NCBI GenBank assembly: GCA_028274465.1
Contig: CM051458.1
Coordinates: 58,021,253 to 58,085,252 of the forward strand
Source: Plantago ovata
Lineage: Eukaryota; Streptophyta; Magnoliopsida; Lamiales; Plantaginaceae
Reading direction: 5' to 3'
DNA: 64,000 nt
Shown: one piece after another, positions 22,715 through 34,508 of the stretch
Layout: each line of letters begins with the position of its first letter
Numbering within the stretch: position 1 is the first letter of the stretch
Notes under the pieces: generated by a model
The model's database searches: none
What the model was told of the DNA's origin: nothing
The model's input: only the letters and a program-made list of their open reading frames with translations
Position numbers and translations under genes: made by a program

Positions 22715-22784
<70 letters not shown>
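22715..22784. repeat. (TA)35 microsatellite
   Basis: A perfect TA run of 70 bp between the GTAGTG end of the CACTA-like element and the start of the endogenous caulimovirid. Insertion of florendoviruses at TA repeats has been reported, as I recall. Confidence 0.97.
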
Positions 22785-22786
<2 letters not shown>

Positions 22787-22790
22787 CTCC

Positions 22791-22802
22791 TGGTATCAGA
22801 GC
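22791..22802 (+). other. caulimovirid minus-strand primer binding site
   Basis: TGGTATCAGAGC, complementary to the 3' end of initiator methionine tRNA, 6 bases after the TA tract. In Caulimoviridae this site marks the conventional genome origin. Confidence 0.9.
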
Positions 22803-22976
22803 CGGGGTAGGTGTTATAGAAAAGATAATTCTAAGCTAAACTCTTAAGTAAAGAATTATTTTCTTACGAGTGTTTTTTGTCAAAGGTGACCTTGATAGTA
22901 AGTCCTCACGTGAGAGGCTATCTTCTTACCTTAGGATTGTAGTAAGAATTTAAACCTTTTATTCGAAAGTCTAGTT

Positions 22977-24330
22977 ATGGATTCTTTTTTCTGTAGATCT
23001 ACTTCTTCGAATTTGTTGCCTCATCTTCCCGTGATCCAGTAAGAAAGATTATAAATAGTGAAGAAATAATAATAGAAGATTTTGATAGTTCTATCGATAA
23101 CTGGAAAATTCCTAAAATTAATAAAGATCAGATTTATGAATCCTCTCGTCTATTCTATTTTAAAAGTGATTTTACAATTAAAACTGAAGAACGAGATATT
23201 CAGGTATCTAAACCTTTGAGTCAATTAATCTACTTTCTGAAGATTCCCTCCAAAAACATGTTAAGAAAAATTATAAGTATATTAATATTGGATTAGTTCA
23301 AGTAGGGATAAAACCACTCACTAAAGAAGGCTTAAATACCTCCATTTTGGCAGTTCTCAGAGATGCTAGGTTTAAAGACTTTGAAGATTCTCTATTAAGT
23401 TCAGTAGAGTCAAGTCTTTGTACTGGTCCAATTTCTTTTGATTGTTATCCTAATTTAATAGTCTCCTTAAATGATAAAAAATATTCTAAAATCTTTAGTG
23501 TTACAAGTTAAAACTCATAATTATAAAATGCTAGAAGGATCTATACCCGTAGCAATAATATTTAGAGTCCATTACAAAGCCATGATGTCTGCTTTTGCTA
23601 CAAAGGTTCGATTTCATAGCAAGAAGGTGAACCCTCTTACTCCAGACAGACCTTACTAGGTCAAATACAGTTGTCCCAAAGTCTATTCAATGGAAGGATA
23701 TAGTCCTTCCCGATGAATGGGTATTAGAAGGTATAGTTAACCCAGAACCACTTGAGGTAGTAAAGCCAAATACTCATCTAAAGTTTGTCAAACAAACACA
23801 GGAAGGAAGGGTTTCTCTCTCTTTTGAGAGATCTCATAGTAGCCGGTCTTATGAAAGATCTTCTATAGCAAAAACTTTTGATCTAGGAAGAGTTTCTCAA
23901 TTACCATCGGTAATTAATATTCCAACTAATCCTAGGCAAAGTTATAGTCACGATTCTAGATTTCGAAACGTAGATTATACTACAAATATTCCTAAAGCGA
24001 TCTATGAGAGTCCTACTAAAAATAGGCATGAAGATGGAACTTATGATATAGGTCCGAGTAGTCCAACCGATTCTGTATTAACTGAAAATATAGAAAATGA
24101 TATGATTAGAGAATTAAATGTTATAGAAAAAGAGTTTCAAATTAATAAGAAATTCCTTCATGATGATTTTTATGCAGATTATAATAATGAAAAGAAAATT
24201 TGGTTTTTTCAACATTTTCTTAAAAGTAGGAGTTTGATTCAAGAAAAGTATTATGATTTTATTAATAAAAATAAAATACATATATATTCTTTGATTGGTT
24301 TGAAATTTATGAAGCTGAAAATTCTATAGG
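22977..24330 (+). pseudogene. movement-protein-like region of the caulimovirid, broken
   Basis: The reading begins near ATG 22977 but stops after about 20 codons, and further frame changes and stops follow near 23250, 23660 and 24330. The most recognisable stretch is 23471-23659 (includes KMLEGSIPVAIIFRVHYKAM), whose style fits the 30K-type movement domain of caulimovirids. It is followed by a linker with PDEWVLEGIVNPEPLEV and a Ser/Arg-rich segment. In this family the domain moves virus particles or nucleic acid through plasmodesmata. It is clearly non-functional here. Confidence 0.6.
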
Positions 24331-24528
24331 CTACCCTTTTTCCAAAACTATTAATCCTATTACGACTAGGAATAAAACTCCTGAGTGGGAAACATTAGTT
24401 GGTTCAGTAAAAAAATAATCTAATCACCCTCCTTTTCAAGGAATAAGACTAACCATTCTAGACCAAGAGATAGAAGCTATTCCTATTAAGACACCTAGTG
24501 ATGATACTAGTAAAAATGTGAAAGTATA

Positions 24529-25950
24529 ATGGTTCAAAATAACTTTACAAATACAAATCTGAATACTATAGGTAAACAGGATAGAAAAAGTATTCAAACA
24601 CAACCAATGTTAGTTGACGAAATAGAGAAAAGCATACAAAAATCTAAAGATAAGCATTGTCTTCCACTTTTTAAACCATATCAAGTGTCTAAAGCTAGTA
24701 TTAAAGATGTACATGATAATAAAATTGAGTTCATAAGAACAGTCCAAGAACAACTAAGGTCTGTGTCTATTAATAAAGACAATGTAGTGGTCCCGGATAC
24801 TCCACAGACTCCGCAATCTTCGCGTATCCAAACACTAAGTCGTGATTCTGAAATCAGTAAGGCCTTATAAAACTTTCAAGAGCCAACAAAACATATTAAT
24901 AAATTTTATTGGAAACAACCACTTGAAATAACTCCTGCAAATGATTTAAGCTTAGCTAAACCTTTAGCCCAATCACGTTTTAATGCTACTTCTGTTTATG
25001 ATTGGAATATAGATGGGAAATCGGAGTATGAAATTCTTGGTGTACTTCAACAAATGACTATGTATGCTAATGCTTATAAAACTCAAATAGGAACACAAGA
25101 TAGAACTATAGCAGAAATCCTTATAGCAGGATTCTCTGGTCAGTTAAAAGGATGGTGGGATTGTTATCTCACATCCCAAGAACAAGAAGAAATTCTAAAT
25201 GCAGTACAGATAGATGAAGAAAACATTCCAATAATAGATGATGATGGAAATTTAAAACAAGATGTTGTTTCTAGGCTAATCCTTACAATTTCTTTACATT
25301 TCATAGGTGACCCTTCTCATTTAAAAGATAAAAATGCCGAGCTACTTTCAAACCTCTGATGTAGAAAACTTAGTGTTTCCAAAATTATAAAAATATTTTC
25401 TTAACTAGAGTTATGCTTAGAGAAGACTCAAACCAACCATTTTGAAAAGAAAAATTTCTAGCAGGATTACCAAACCTTTTAGGAGAAAAAGTTAGAAATA
25501 AAATTAGAGAAAATACTGGAAAACAAATAATAGATTATGATGAATTCACCTATGGTCAACTAGTTAGCTTAACTCAACAAGTAGGACTAAAAATTTGCAA
25601 AGATTTAAAATTACAGAAACATTTAAAGTGGGAACTTAAGAAAACTAAGTTAGAATTAGGAACTTTCTGCCAACAGTTTGACATTGACCCTAATAAGCCC
25701 AGTATGGAGTGTTCAGGAAAATGTAGAAAGTCATATGAGAAAACCCATAAGAAACAGTTTCAGTCACGAAAAAAGAACTATAATTCTAATAGAAGGTTTA
25801 ATAATAATAGGAAGTTCAAACCAAGAGAAGACTATTATAAAAAGTCTAAAGTACAAAGGCAAGGAATAATCAAAATTCAAAAGACTGGTATAAAACAGCC
25901 CAGTGTCATAGATGTAAGGCGATAGGACATACGGCTAGGTATTGTAGATT
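24529..25950 (+). pseudogene. coat-protein-like region with CCHC finger, broken
   Basis: Open stretches at 24529-24870, 25054-25359 and about 25440-25950 lie in shifting frames. The segment QLKGWWDCYLT near 25140 is a conserved nucleocapsid-type motif. A very basic Lys/Arg/Asn-rich stretch follows, and then the finger CHRCKAIGHTARYC at 25904-25945. This order is that of a caulimovirid capsid C-terminus. Stops near 24870, 25359 and 25420 inactivate it. Confidence 0.65.
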
Positions 25951-25999
25951 CAATAAAAAATTACAAGAATTACAATTAGAAGATGAGATAAGAAATAAG

Positions 26000-27214
26000 A
26001 TGGCCAATCTTCTCATAGATTCCACTGAAGATGAAAATTGTAGTAATTATCGCTCCAACTCTGACTATGAATCTAACTTTTCTTCAGAAAATGATAAAAG
26101 CCTTCAATTAGATGAACTAGTTACCTCCAGCCATAGCTCAGGATCCGAAACCGAAAATCATGTTAGTGTACTTACCAAAGAACAACAATTTCATATAGAA
26201 ATATTAAAAAATATACAAAATGCTGTATTACAGAAAGATTACCTTGATAAAGTTTTAAGTACTTTTGATAAGAAAGAAAAAGATATATCAACACCAAATA
26301 CTTCGAAAAATACTTATGATTTAACAAACATATTAGGTAAAGCAAAATGTGATAAAAAGAAACCCATAACAATTCAAGAATTGCATAAAGAAATGAAAGA
26401 AGTAAAATTAGAATTAAAAGAACTAAAAGAAAGTCAAAAACAGGACACTGAAGCCATTAAATATATTATTGATCAAATGAAAGATATAAATGAAACTGAA
26501 GAAGGTAATGAAGACATAGATAAAGATGAAAACAAAAATGCTCGAAGTGTTGAAAATATAAAAGTGCCAGAAAATTTCTTGTTCATTCTTAGAGAAATAA
26601 CTTCAAGAAAATATATAATAGAAATAACATTAAAATTTTCTGAAAACTTTACTATAAATACAATTGCACTATTTGATACAGGGGCTGACCTAAACTGTAT
26701 AAAATCGGGTATTGTACCTGAAAAATTTCAAGAAAAGACTAATGAAAAACTCTCCGCAGTTAACAATTCAAAATTAAAAGTAAACTCTAAAATTGATGCT
26801 TCTATACTAAATCAAGGAACCTTATTAAAAACATCTATTGTTTTGGTTCATGACATACATCATGCGGTTATACTAGGGACACCATTTATAAATTTAATAA
26901 CTCCATATATGGTAGGAAATAACTCTATTGTATTCAAAACAAATAATAAGACATTAAAATTCGATTTTTTAGAAAAACCTAAACCTAAAACTAGAAACCT
27001 TAATTTAATAAAAGCTTATTCAATTCACGAAAATAGTATAAATAATCTCATACAAGAAAAACATTTTCATTTAGAAAATACTGGGAAAAGTATTTCAGTA
27101 AAAAAGATAGAAGCACAATTAGAAAACCCTGAGATAAAATCAAAAAATAGCAAAATGGCAAGATCTTTTAGAAAAACAAGTTTGTGCAGGACTACCAAAT
27201 GCATTTTGGAATAG
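26000..27214 (+). pseudogene. caulimovirid aspartic protease region
   Basis: A 404-codon open stretch begins just after the CCHC finger. The first half is acidic and Lys-rich and probably coiled-coil (EMKEVKLELKELKESQKQ). The retropepsin motif DTGAD is at 26674-26688, with the second conserved block (ILGTPF) about 70 residues later. The frame is lost near 27150, and a TAA follows in the other frame near 27215, separating it from the RT. Confidence 0.8.
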
Positions 27215-27240
27215 ATAAAAGCATATAGTTAATTTACCAT

Positions 27241-28573
27241 ATGAAGAAAATTTTACTGAGAAACAAATTCCTACTAAAGCTCGTCCTATTCAAATGAATC
27301 ATGAATTAGAAGAACACTGTAGAAGAGAAATTAAGGATTTAATGGATAAAAAATTAATTTCAAGGTCTAGGTCTCCTTGGAGTTGTGCAACCTTTTATGT
27401 TAATAAAGCTTCAGAAATAGAAAGAGGAACACCACGATTAGTTATTAATTACAAGCCCCTTAATACTGATTTACAATGGATAAGATATCCGATCCCTAAT
27501 AAGAAAGATTTATTACAAAAACTTCATTCCTCTTTTGTATTCTCAAAATTTGATATGAAGTCAGGATTTTGGCAGATACAAATTTCTGAAAAAGATAGAT
27601 ATAAGACAGCTTTTACTGTCCCTTTCGGACAGTATGAGTGGAACGTGATGCCATTCGGCCTTAAAAATGCACCTTCTGAATTTCAGAGAATCATGAATGA
27701 TATATTTAATGATTACTCTAAATTCTGTCTAGTTTACATAGATGATGTTCTCATATTTTCCAAAACGATAGATGAACACTTTAAACACCTAAAAACATTC
27801 TTTTATATTACTAAGCAAAATGGTCTTGTTGTTTCAAAATCTAAAATGAGTATTTTCCAAACTAAGGTTCGGTTTTTAGGTCATTACATAACCCAAGGAA
27901 CTATAACCCCTATAGAAAGGTCTTTACAATTTGCAAATAAATTCTCTGACAAAATTCTTGATAAAACGCAGTTACAAAGATTTTTAGGAAGTTTAAATTA
28001 TGTTTTAGATTTTTGCCCTAATATAAACAGGATGGCAAAGCCGTTGCATGACCGACTTAAAAAGAACCCAGTACCATGGTCTGATAAACATACAACTTTA
28101 ATGAAAGAAATTAAAAAACAAGTGCTTGAATTCCTTGTCTACATATAGCTGATCCTAACTTGCCAAAAGTTGTAGAAACTGATGCCTCATATATAGGTTA
28201 TGGTGGGATACTAAAGCAACAACAAGATGGACGAGATTATATTGTACAATTCACCTCTGCACACTGGAATGATACACAAAAAAATTACTCTACTATTAAA
28301 AAAGAAATATTAAGTATTGTTTTATGCATTCAAAAATTTCAAAGTGACTTATTGAATAAACGATTTTTACTTAGAATAGATTGTAAAAGTGCAAAAGAAG
28401 TTTTACAAAAGGATGTTCAAAATCTTGCATCAAAACAGATTTTTGCACGATGGCAGGCTATACTAAGTATATTTGATTTTGAGATTGAATTTATTAAAGG
28501 AGATACAAATTCCATACCAGATTTTCTTACCCGTGAATTCCTTCAAAACAGAGCAAATGTCGCCGAAAGATAA
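27241..28573 (+). pseudogene. caulimovirid reverse transcriptase and RNase H
   Basis: The RT has the order expected for this family: SPWSCATFYV, FDMKSGFWQI, PFGLKNAPSEFQ and the catalytic YIDD at about 27735-27746, with FLGHYI further on. The open frame ends at 28148. RNase H continues in another frame from about 28146 (VVETDASYIGYGGIL, catalytic Asp visible) to 28573. The proteins would copy the RNA pregenome into DNA. One small indel at about 28140 separates the two domains. Confidence 0.85.
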
Positions 28574-29441
28574 AGGAAAAGGTATTACAAACCGTGAGAA
28601 ACCCAGATCATGGTATGACACCGTAGTTAGTGATGAAGAGAAAAACCAAGAAAATACTTCAGATCCAAACCTCAAAATACCGAAGCAAGAAACCAACCTT
28701 GAAGAAAGACTTATGCTTCTAGAAAACCTTTTAGAATCACCAGAAGTTAGAAAAGCTCTACAAACAAAACAACCAGAAAAATTACCAAGCCAATCCTCGT
28801 CTGTAAATTCCTACCAAAAAGCTCCAAAAATAAATACAAATTCCTCAGCAACCATTCCTTTCCACCAGAAGTCAGAATACTTCATGAAAGCACCATGGCA
28901 AAATATAATAACTATAGAAGGCCACCCTACTATTCATGATCCATGGAGGATTCTAGAAGAAATGTTTGGAAAAAATTTGGTACTACAAACCCTGGGATAC
29001 TGAGAAAATTTGGTACTACAAACCCTATTTTGCACAAAGTTCTATTTACCTTGGGTCATTAATTGGACAATTGAAATTGCACAACCAAGCTCTCCTCATC
29101 CCAATTTTCCATTGATTCGTAGAAGATACAGAGTGAAATGGTGGGATAATTTCAAAATACCTCAGAGCATTCTCCCATCAAGTATACAAACCTGGATACA
29201 AAATGCAAATGCCACAAGAGCAGTTCAAGGAAGAATTCCAGAAAGAACGGAGTTTTTAGCACAAAGATCGAAGATGACAGCACTACTTACTACAACAAAT
29301 ACCCCTGAAGAAATACAAGCAATTATGTTAAAATTCACCCCAGAGGCAACGACGTCAACATCCAATGAAAGAAGAGCCTCCTCAAGATCAGAAGACGCTG
29401 AAGAAGACTCCGAACCCTTGTTCGGAAATAGTGGATTTTAA
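28557..29441 (+). pseudogene. caulimovirid second ORF, interrupted
   Basis: ATG 28557 lies inside the end of RNase H in another frame. The product is hydrophilic (MSPKDKGKGITNREKPRSWY), then has a Trp- and Pro-containing conserved part, and ends Glu-rich (DAEEDSEPLFGNSGF). A 33-bp tandem duplication (28972-29004 repeated from 29005) brings a TGA at 29001-29003; the frame is otherwise unbroken. A second ORF of unknown function in this position is a florendovirus feature, as I recall. Confidence 0.65.
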
Positions 29442-29594
29442 ATTCTTGCATGTGTATTTGTACAAGTATTATTATTAAAAAATAAAATTCACTGTTCACC
29501 GACAAGGTACTGTTCACTTGCGGATTTAAAAAAAAAAAAAATCAGAAAATCATTATGAGTTACTGTTTACTTTTTGAAAAACCATCACTCCTAC

Positions 29595-29621
29595 TCCTAT
29601 AAATGGAAGGCACCCTTCCAT
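29595..29621 (+). promoter_or_regulatory. caulimovirid TATA box with adjacent hairpin
   Basis: TATAAATGGAAGGCACCC is followed by TTCCAT. The bases ATGGAAGG and CCTTCCAT form a perfect 8-bp inverted repeat around CAC directly after the TATA box. The same arrangement occurs in the copies near 30246 and 32205. Confidence 0.7.
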
Positions 29622-30288
29622 CTTTAGGACACACACTTATCACTCTCTATCACTTTCTCCCTCATACCTTATCCCTTCTCCTTTCAACTTCTTTCTTCCC
29701 TACTCCCTTAAGCCTACTAGCAGTAATAGCCTTGTAATCTTTGTTCTTAGCTAGAAAAATTCGATCATCGGTACTTGTAGTCCCAAATTCCCTCATTGCA
29801 GTTGTATCTCAAATTCCATCAATAAAAATGTTCGATTTAAATTTAAGTTTTGTACTTTAACTTATGTTATTGGTCGGCTAAGCCGCCTTTTATTTCTGTT
29901 TATTGATCAGTGGTGACCCTTGCAAAAGTATCCTATGAGAGAAACTGGGAGTTCCTCAATCACTTACATATTTTAAGTTTATGTTTATTTTATTTTGTTA
30001 ACTCCTGCCATCATTTCATATATATATATATATGAAATGAAGACGCTGAAGAAGACCCCGAACCCTTGTTCGGAAATAGTCGATTTTAAATTCTTGCATG
30101 TGTATTTGTACAAGTATTATTATTATAAAAAAAAAAGTCACTGTTCACCGACAGGGTACTGTTCCCCTGCGGATTAAAAAAAATAAAAATTAGAAAATCA
30201 TTATGAGTTACTATTTACTTTTTGAAAAACCATCACTCCTAGTCCTATAAATGGAAGGCACCCTTCCATCTTTAGGACACACACTTAT

Positions 30289-31580
30289 TGATGAGTGTGT
30301 ATTTTACACTTTCATTCGAGTCTTTTTCACCTATTTTAGCTATCCTCTATGTTAATTTAGCTATATTTTAATGCATTTTATTAGAATAGTGTCACGTTTC
30401 CCTTTAAATTTTATTTTACAGGTTTTGGTTAAAATTCGAAGATTTCCGGGCAATTATATTGAAGTTGACAAGGAATTGGTGTTCCAGAAGCCTATTTGGA
30501 GTATCTGAAGGTTTCGGATAGGATTTGAAGTCTAGGGGCCCAATCTGGAGGTTAGAAGGCTACTAGAAGTCAGAAACCGAGTCCGGAAAGGGGAAGAAAT
30601 CCAAAACCGCGTCGAAAACGCGGAATTTCGCGAAAAAGCCGTCGGGCGAACCGCCGCGCAGCTGGGGCGAACCGCCCCACACCGGGCGAACCGCCCCGTG
30701 GTATTTCGGGGCCTATATATAGTTGCTCAGTTTTCTCCGAAATTCATATCTTTCCAGACCTACTTTCTCACCTCTCTCTATAGTTTTAGGTAGGAACTTC
30801 CCGGGGCCTGTCCTGGGAGTTCCGTAGCTTAGGGGACACTTTTTCATAGCGGATTGGAGCTCGTAGGATCGCAATTCTTAGGAGATTGACAACCTTCGGT
30901 AACTTGTATCTTACAGTTTAATCTACTTATTTTATATATCTTTCAATATGTTTTCTTCTATGATTTCTATTGATTGCATGCCTATTATGAGTAGCTAAAC
31001 TTATCATTGGTGGTAGTATGTAAATTCTTAGCGAAGGGAAGATAATCATGCTAATGGCTATATCGCGCATTATACTCCGTGTCATTGCTTTATTTCGTTG
31101 ATCAGGCACAGCCTAAATTCTCGTATGTTGTATTAGTTATTATGCACAATTGGACACTTGTCGACCATCAGACCAATTATCTTCGTAGTGTTGAATAATT
31201 ACGGAACACATTAGGACAATAGTGATTGACTTGTCAGACCAATTATCTTCGTAGTGCTTAATATTTGCAACAGGACACTAGATTGATTCAAAGATCTCTA
31301 TGCAAGACCGAGGAATTTATGCATGATTATCGACCCATTATGTTAAGAAGGATCATACTATCACCAATCTCCATTATCTGTTAGAAACCCCCTTTGCTAT
31401 CTATCTGCTGTTTATATTCTCTTGTTAAATAGATAAAGCTAGTTATAGTCCTGAGAGAACGACACTCGAGTCATTCTACTGCTACACTACGGTTTTCGTT
31501 GTAGTTGTGGATTGCCTTTGGCTTAAATACAAATTTATTTGATCCGTTCGCGTTGGAACACGACACCAGCGCGTTCATCA
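30289..31580 (+). mobile_element. solo LTR of the Gypsy-A family
   Basis: This 1292-bp LTR starts TGATGAGTGTGTATTTTACA, ends GCGCGTTCATCA and is flanked by perfect 5-bp duplications CTTAT (30284-30288 and 31581-31585). It is homologous to the LTR at 56675-57988 (reverse orientation). Full duplication with no internal sequence means LTR-LTR recombination removed the body. TATA box TATATATA at 30714-30721; GC-rich palindromes at 30643-30700 just upstream. Confidence 0.93.
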
Positions 31581-32582
31581 CTTATCACTCTCTATCACTT
31601 TCTCCCTCATACCTTATCCCTTCTCCTTTCTACTTCTTTCTTCCCTACTCCCTTAAGCCTACTAGTAGTAATAGCCTTGTAATCTTTGTTCTTAGCTAGA
31701 AAAAATACGATCATCGGTACTTGTACTCCCAAATTCCCTCATTGAAGTTGTATCTCAAATTCCATCAATAAAAATGTTCGATTTAAATTTAAGTTTATAC
31801 TTTAACTTATGTTATTGGTCGGCTAAGCCGCCTTTTATTTCTGTTTATTGATCAGTGGTGACCCTTGCAAAAGTATCCTATGAGAGAAACTGGGGGTTCC
31901 TCGATCACTTACATATTTTAAGTTTATGTTTATTTTATTTTGTTAACTCCTGCCATCATTTCATACATCATTTCATATATATATATATATATGAAATGAA
32001 GACGCTGAAGAAGACTCCGAACCCTTGTTCGGAAATAGTGGATTTTAAATTCTTGCATGTGTATTTGTACAAGTATTATTATTATAAAAAAAAAAGCCAT
32101 TGTTCACCGACAGGGTACTGTTCACCTGCGGATTAAAAAAATAAAAAATTAGAAAATCATTATGAGTTACTATTTACTTTTTGAAAAACCATCACTCCTA
32201 CTCCTATAAATGGAAGGCACCCTTCCATCTTTAGGACACACACTTATCACTCTCTATCACTTTCTCCCTCATACCTTATCCCTTCTCCTTTCTACTTCTT
32301 TCTTCCCTACTCCCTTAAGCCTACTAGTAGTAATAGCCTTGTAATCTTTGTTCTTAGCTAGAAAAAATACGATCATCGGTACTTGTACTCCCAAATTCCC
32401 TCATTGAAGTTGTATCTCAAATTCCATCAATAAAAATGTTCTATTTAAATTTAAGTTTTGTACTTTAACTTATGTTATTGGTCGGCTAAGCCGCCTTTTA
32501 TTTCTGTTTATTGATCAGTGGTGACCCTTGCAAAAGTATCCTATGAGAGAAACTGGGGGTTACTCGATCACTTACATATTTT

Positions 32583-34493
32583 TGAAAGTATATATGTCCT
32601 AGAGACAACCTACGATAGAGACGATATGTACTTGATCACATTCAGTTATTGTTATTTATTTATGTTCGTATATCTATACATTATTAAATACAATTGGCAT
32701 TACATTTTATGAATATATTATTTGGTTGTTTGAATTATTCGATAAAATGTTCCCAAGGACTTAAGGTAATCACCAAGTTAGTGGGAGCTTGTGTGTCAAT
32801 AATTAAGTCCTAAAATAAGCCATTAGCTGAATGTCACTGAGATACGGGATATCAATGATGCGATTGAAGCTAGCATATGTTGCATTAGATCCTTCGAGGA
32901 TGTAGTAGGTCTCACTGCTACGAATGAACTTGGTTATTCATAATGAACATACGGACACTTTGGAGAGTGTTGGCATACCCGACCGAGAAACCATTTGGTA
33001 AAGCTATTTAAGTGTCTATGGTAGTATCGGTGTGTAGGGTGATGTTAGTAGTCTTTAGACTTGAGGCCAATACTACATCATATGTGGAATAATGTACTTT
33101 GACCATGCGCAACGCTTGCAATCTTAAAGTAGGGTAGATACGGCATGTGTTGGGTACATTAGGAAGCATATGGTGTGAGTGATTGGGCCAAGATAGGATT
33201 CATTCCTCCGTAATAGATACCAGGAGAGAATGCTCACTTCTCATATTTAGTGCGATCACAAAACCGGTGGCCACTGTATGTGAATATGTCAAAATGGTAT
33301 TTGGACATAATTCATAGATCGACTAATAAGATTGAGAGACAATGAATGAAATTATTAGAATAGACACATAACCATATTCTATACTCATTCGAGTATTCGT
33401 GAATGAAGGGACCGTATCATCAAAGTGCCTTACAGGTGGTTTGTTTTCCTCACATACGTTCCTTGCATATTAATATTGTCTGATAAATTGTCTAGGAATT
33501 TATTATGACCTTAATTGGATTGTTGCTTAATATGCAAGGCCCTATAGGTCACACTTCAAGGTGGTGTTTCTACAAACGAGCTATGTATATTGGATTAAAT
33601 ATTAATTAGATTAATATTAAATTATTATACAAAATATATAATGGAATTATTATTAATTAGATTAATATTAATTTATTATATGTGAAATATATTTTAGAAA
33701 TATAATTAATTGGATTGAATTGGATCTAATTAATTAATTGAAGACTTGTGCATTTGGGCGGGATTTAGAATGAGGTCCAAATAAAGAAAAAAGGGAATTA
33801 AAATTAATAAATAAAACATAACCAGGCAGCTGGGTCAAAACTTTGACCCAGCTGCTCGTGATGGAAAGGGGCAGCAAACATTTTCCTTTTGTTTTATTTG
33901 TTTTTATTTATTTATTTTATTTTCTTCCTTTCCTTTAATTCTTTCCTTTAGTAATTTGATTTATGTGTTTGTTTAGTTAGTTGATGACTTTTGAAGTCTC
34001 CTAGTCAATTAGATTTGCTGGGATAAAATCTTACGTGATTTTCTATACAAACTTACTGACTAAATTAGAAAGAAAGAATATTAGTCTTCATTCACAACAT
34101 ACGTAAAATACTTTCTGATAGTCAGAAAAATATTCTTTCTCCATTAGCTCAAAAACAGAAGAACATCCTAGCGTTCTTGATAGAAATCACTGCCCGTGGA
34201 TACCAAGGTCGAAGGAATTAATCAACCTGTTGATGAGCCATCTTGGAGATTTTGTTGACGAAGATTTCATCTCTGACGAAGAAGAAATCAACCAGCCGGA
34301 CGAGGAGATTGCAAGGCTTTGTCTGGAGATTGAGGAACAGCTACCCGGTGAATTTGCTTATCTACTGGAGGACACGTAAGTGATTTCTTCTAGTTTAATA
34401 AACGCATATAGTCATATCAGTTTAGTGAGATTAAGGAAAATTTAAACTTCCGCTGCTTAGCCTTAGAGGCAATTTTTCTCACTTTTACTAACA
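32583..34493 (+). repeat. Copia-2 5' LTR
   Basis: About 1911 bp, from TGAAAGTATATATGTCC to TTACTAACA. The start is placed where the caulimovirid repeat ends, the end one base before the PBS. It contains AT-rich direct repeats (ATTAATTAGATTAATATTAA at about 33599 and 33650) and a 30-bp palindrome at 33826-33855. Its partner LTR is not in the window, so boundaries rest on one copy. Confidence 0.75.
33826..33855. repeat. 30-bp near-perfect palindrome in the Copia-2 LTR
   Basis: GCAGCTGGGTCAAA and TTTGACCCAGCTGC are exact reverse complements separated by AC. It lies about 640 bp before the LTR end. It contains TTGACC/GGTCAA, the core of plant W-boxes, on both arms. Confidence 0.9.
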
Positions 34494-34494
34494 G

Positions 34495-34508
34495 TGGTAT
34501 CAAAGCTG
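34495..34508 (+). other. Copia-2 primer binding site
   Basis: TGGTATCAAAGCTGG follows the LTR end after one base. It is the initiator-Met type with one change (AAAGC for AGAGC). Confidence 0.8.

Larger units (their letters stand above)
22785..32582 (+). mobile_element. endogenous caulimovirid (florendovirus-like), degenerate
   Basis: The layout from left to right is: initiator-Met primer binding site next to a (TA)n tract, movement-protein-like region, coat-protein-like region with a CCHC finger, aspartic protease, RT and RNase H, then a separate second ORF and a regulatory region. There is no integrase and no LTR, as in Caulimoviridae. Two ORFs with this order, and a TA-repeat target, fit florendoviruses best; a petuvirus relative is the alternative. 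Every coding region has stops or frameshifts, so it is a fossil. The regulatory region is present three times, the second copy split by a solo LTR and the third cut by Copia-2. Confidence 0.8.
29391..32582 (+). repeat. three tandem copies of the caulimovirid regulatory region
   Basis: Copies start at 29391, about 30037 and about 31993. Each begins with the last codons of the second ORF (GAAGACGCTGAAGAAGAC), then poly-A-like runs, a TATA box in CTCCTATAAATGGAAGGC, a CT-rich leader, AATAAA within CAATAAAAATG, and TTGATCAGTGGTGACC, ending near TTACATATTTT. The units are joined at CATTTCATATATATATATGAAATG, a palindromic TA-containing junction. A solo LTR (30289-31580) splits copy 2, and Copia-2 starts in copy 3. 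Terminal repetition of this kind could have acted like LTRs for expression. Confidence 0.85.

Noticed and set aside
22654..22839. ORF with a long Tyr-Ile repeat
   Set aside because: Translation of the (TA)35 tract.
31505..31699. ORFs across the end of the Gypsy-A solo LTR
   Set aside because: They cross the LTR and caulimovirid repeat boundary and have no domain.
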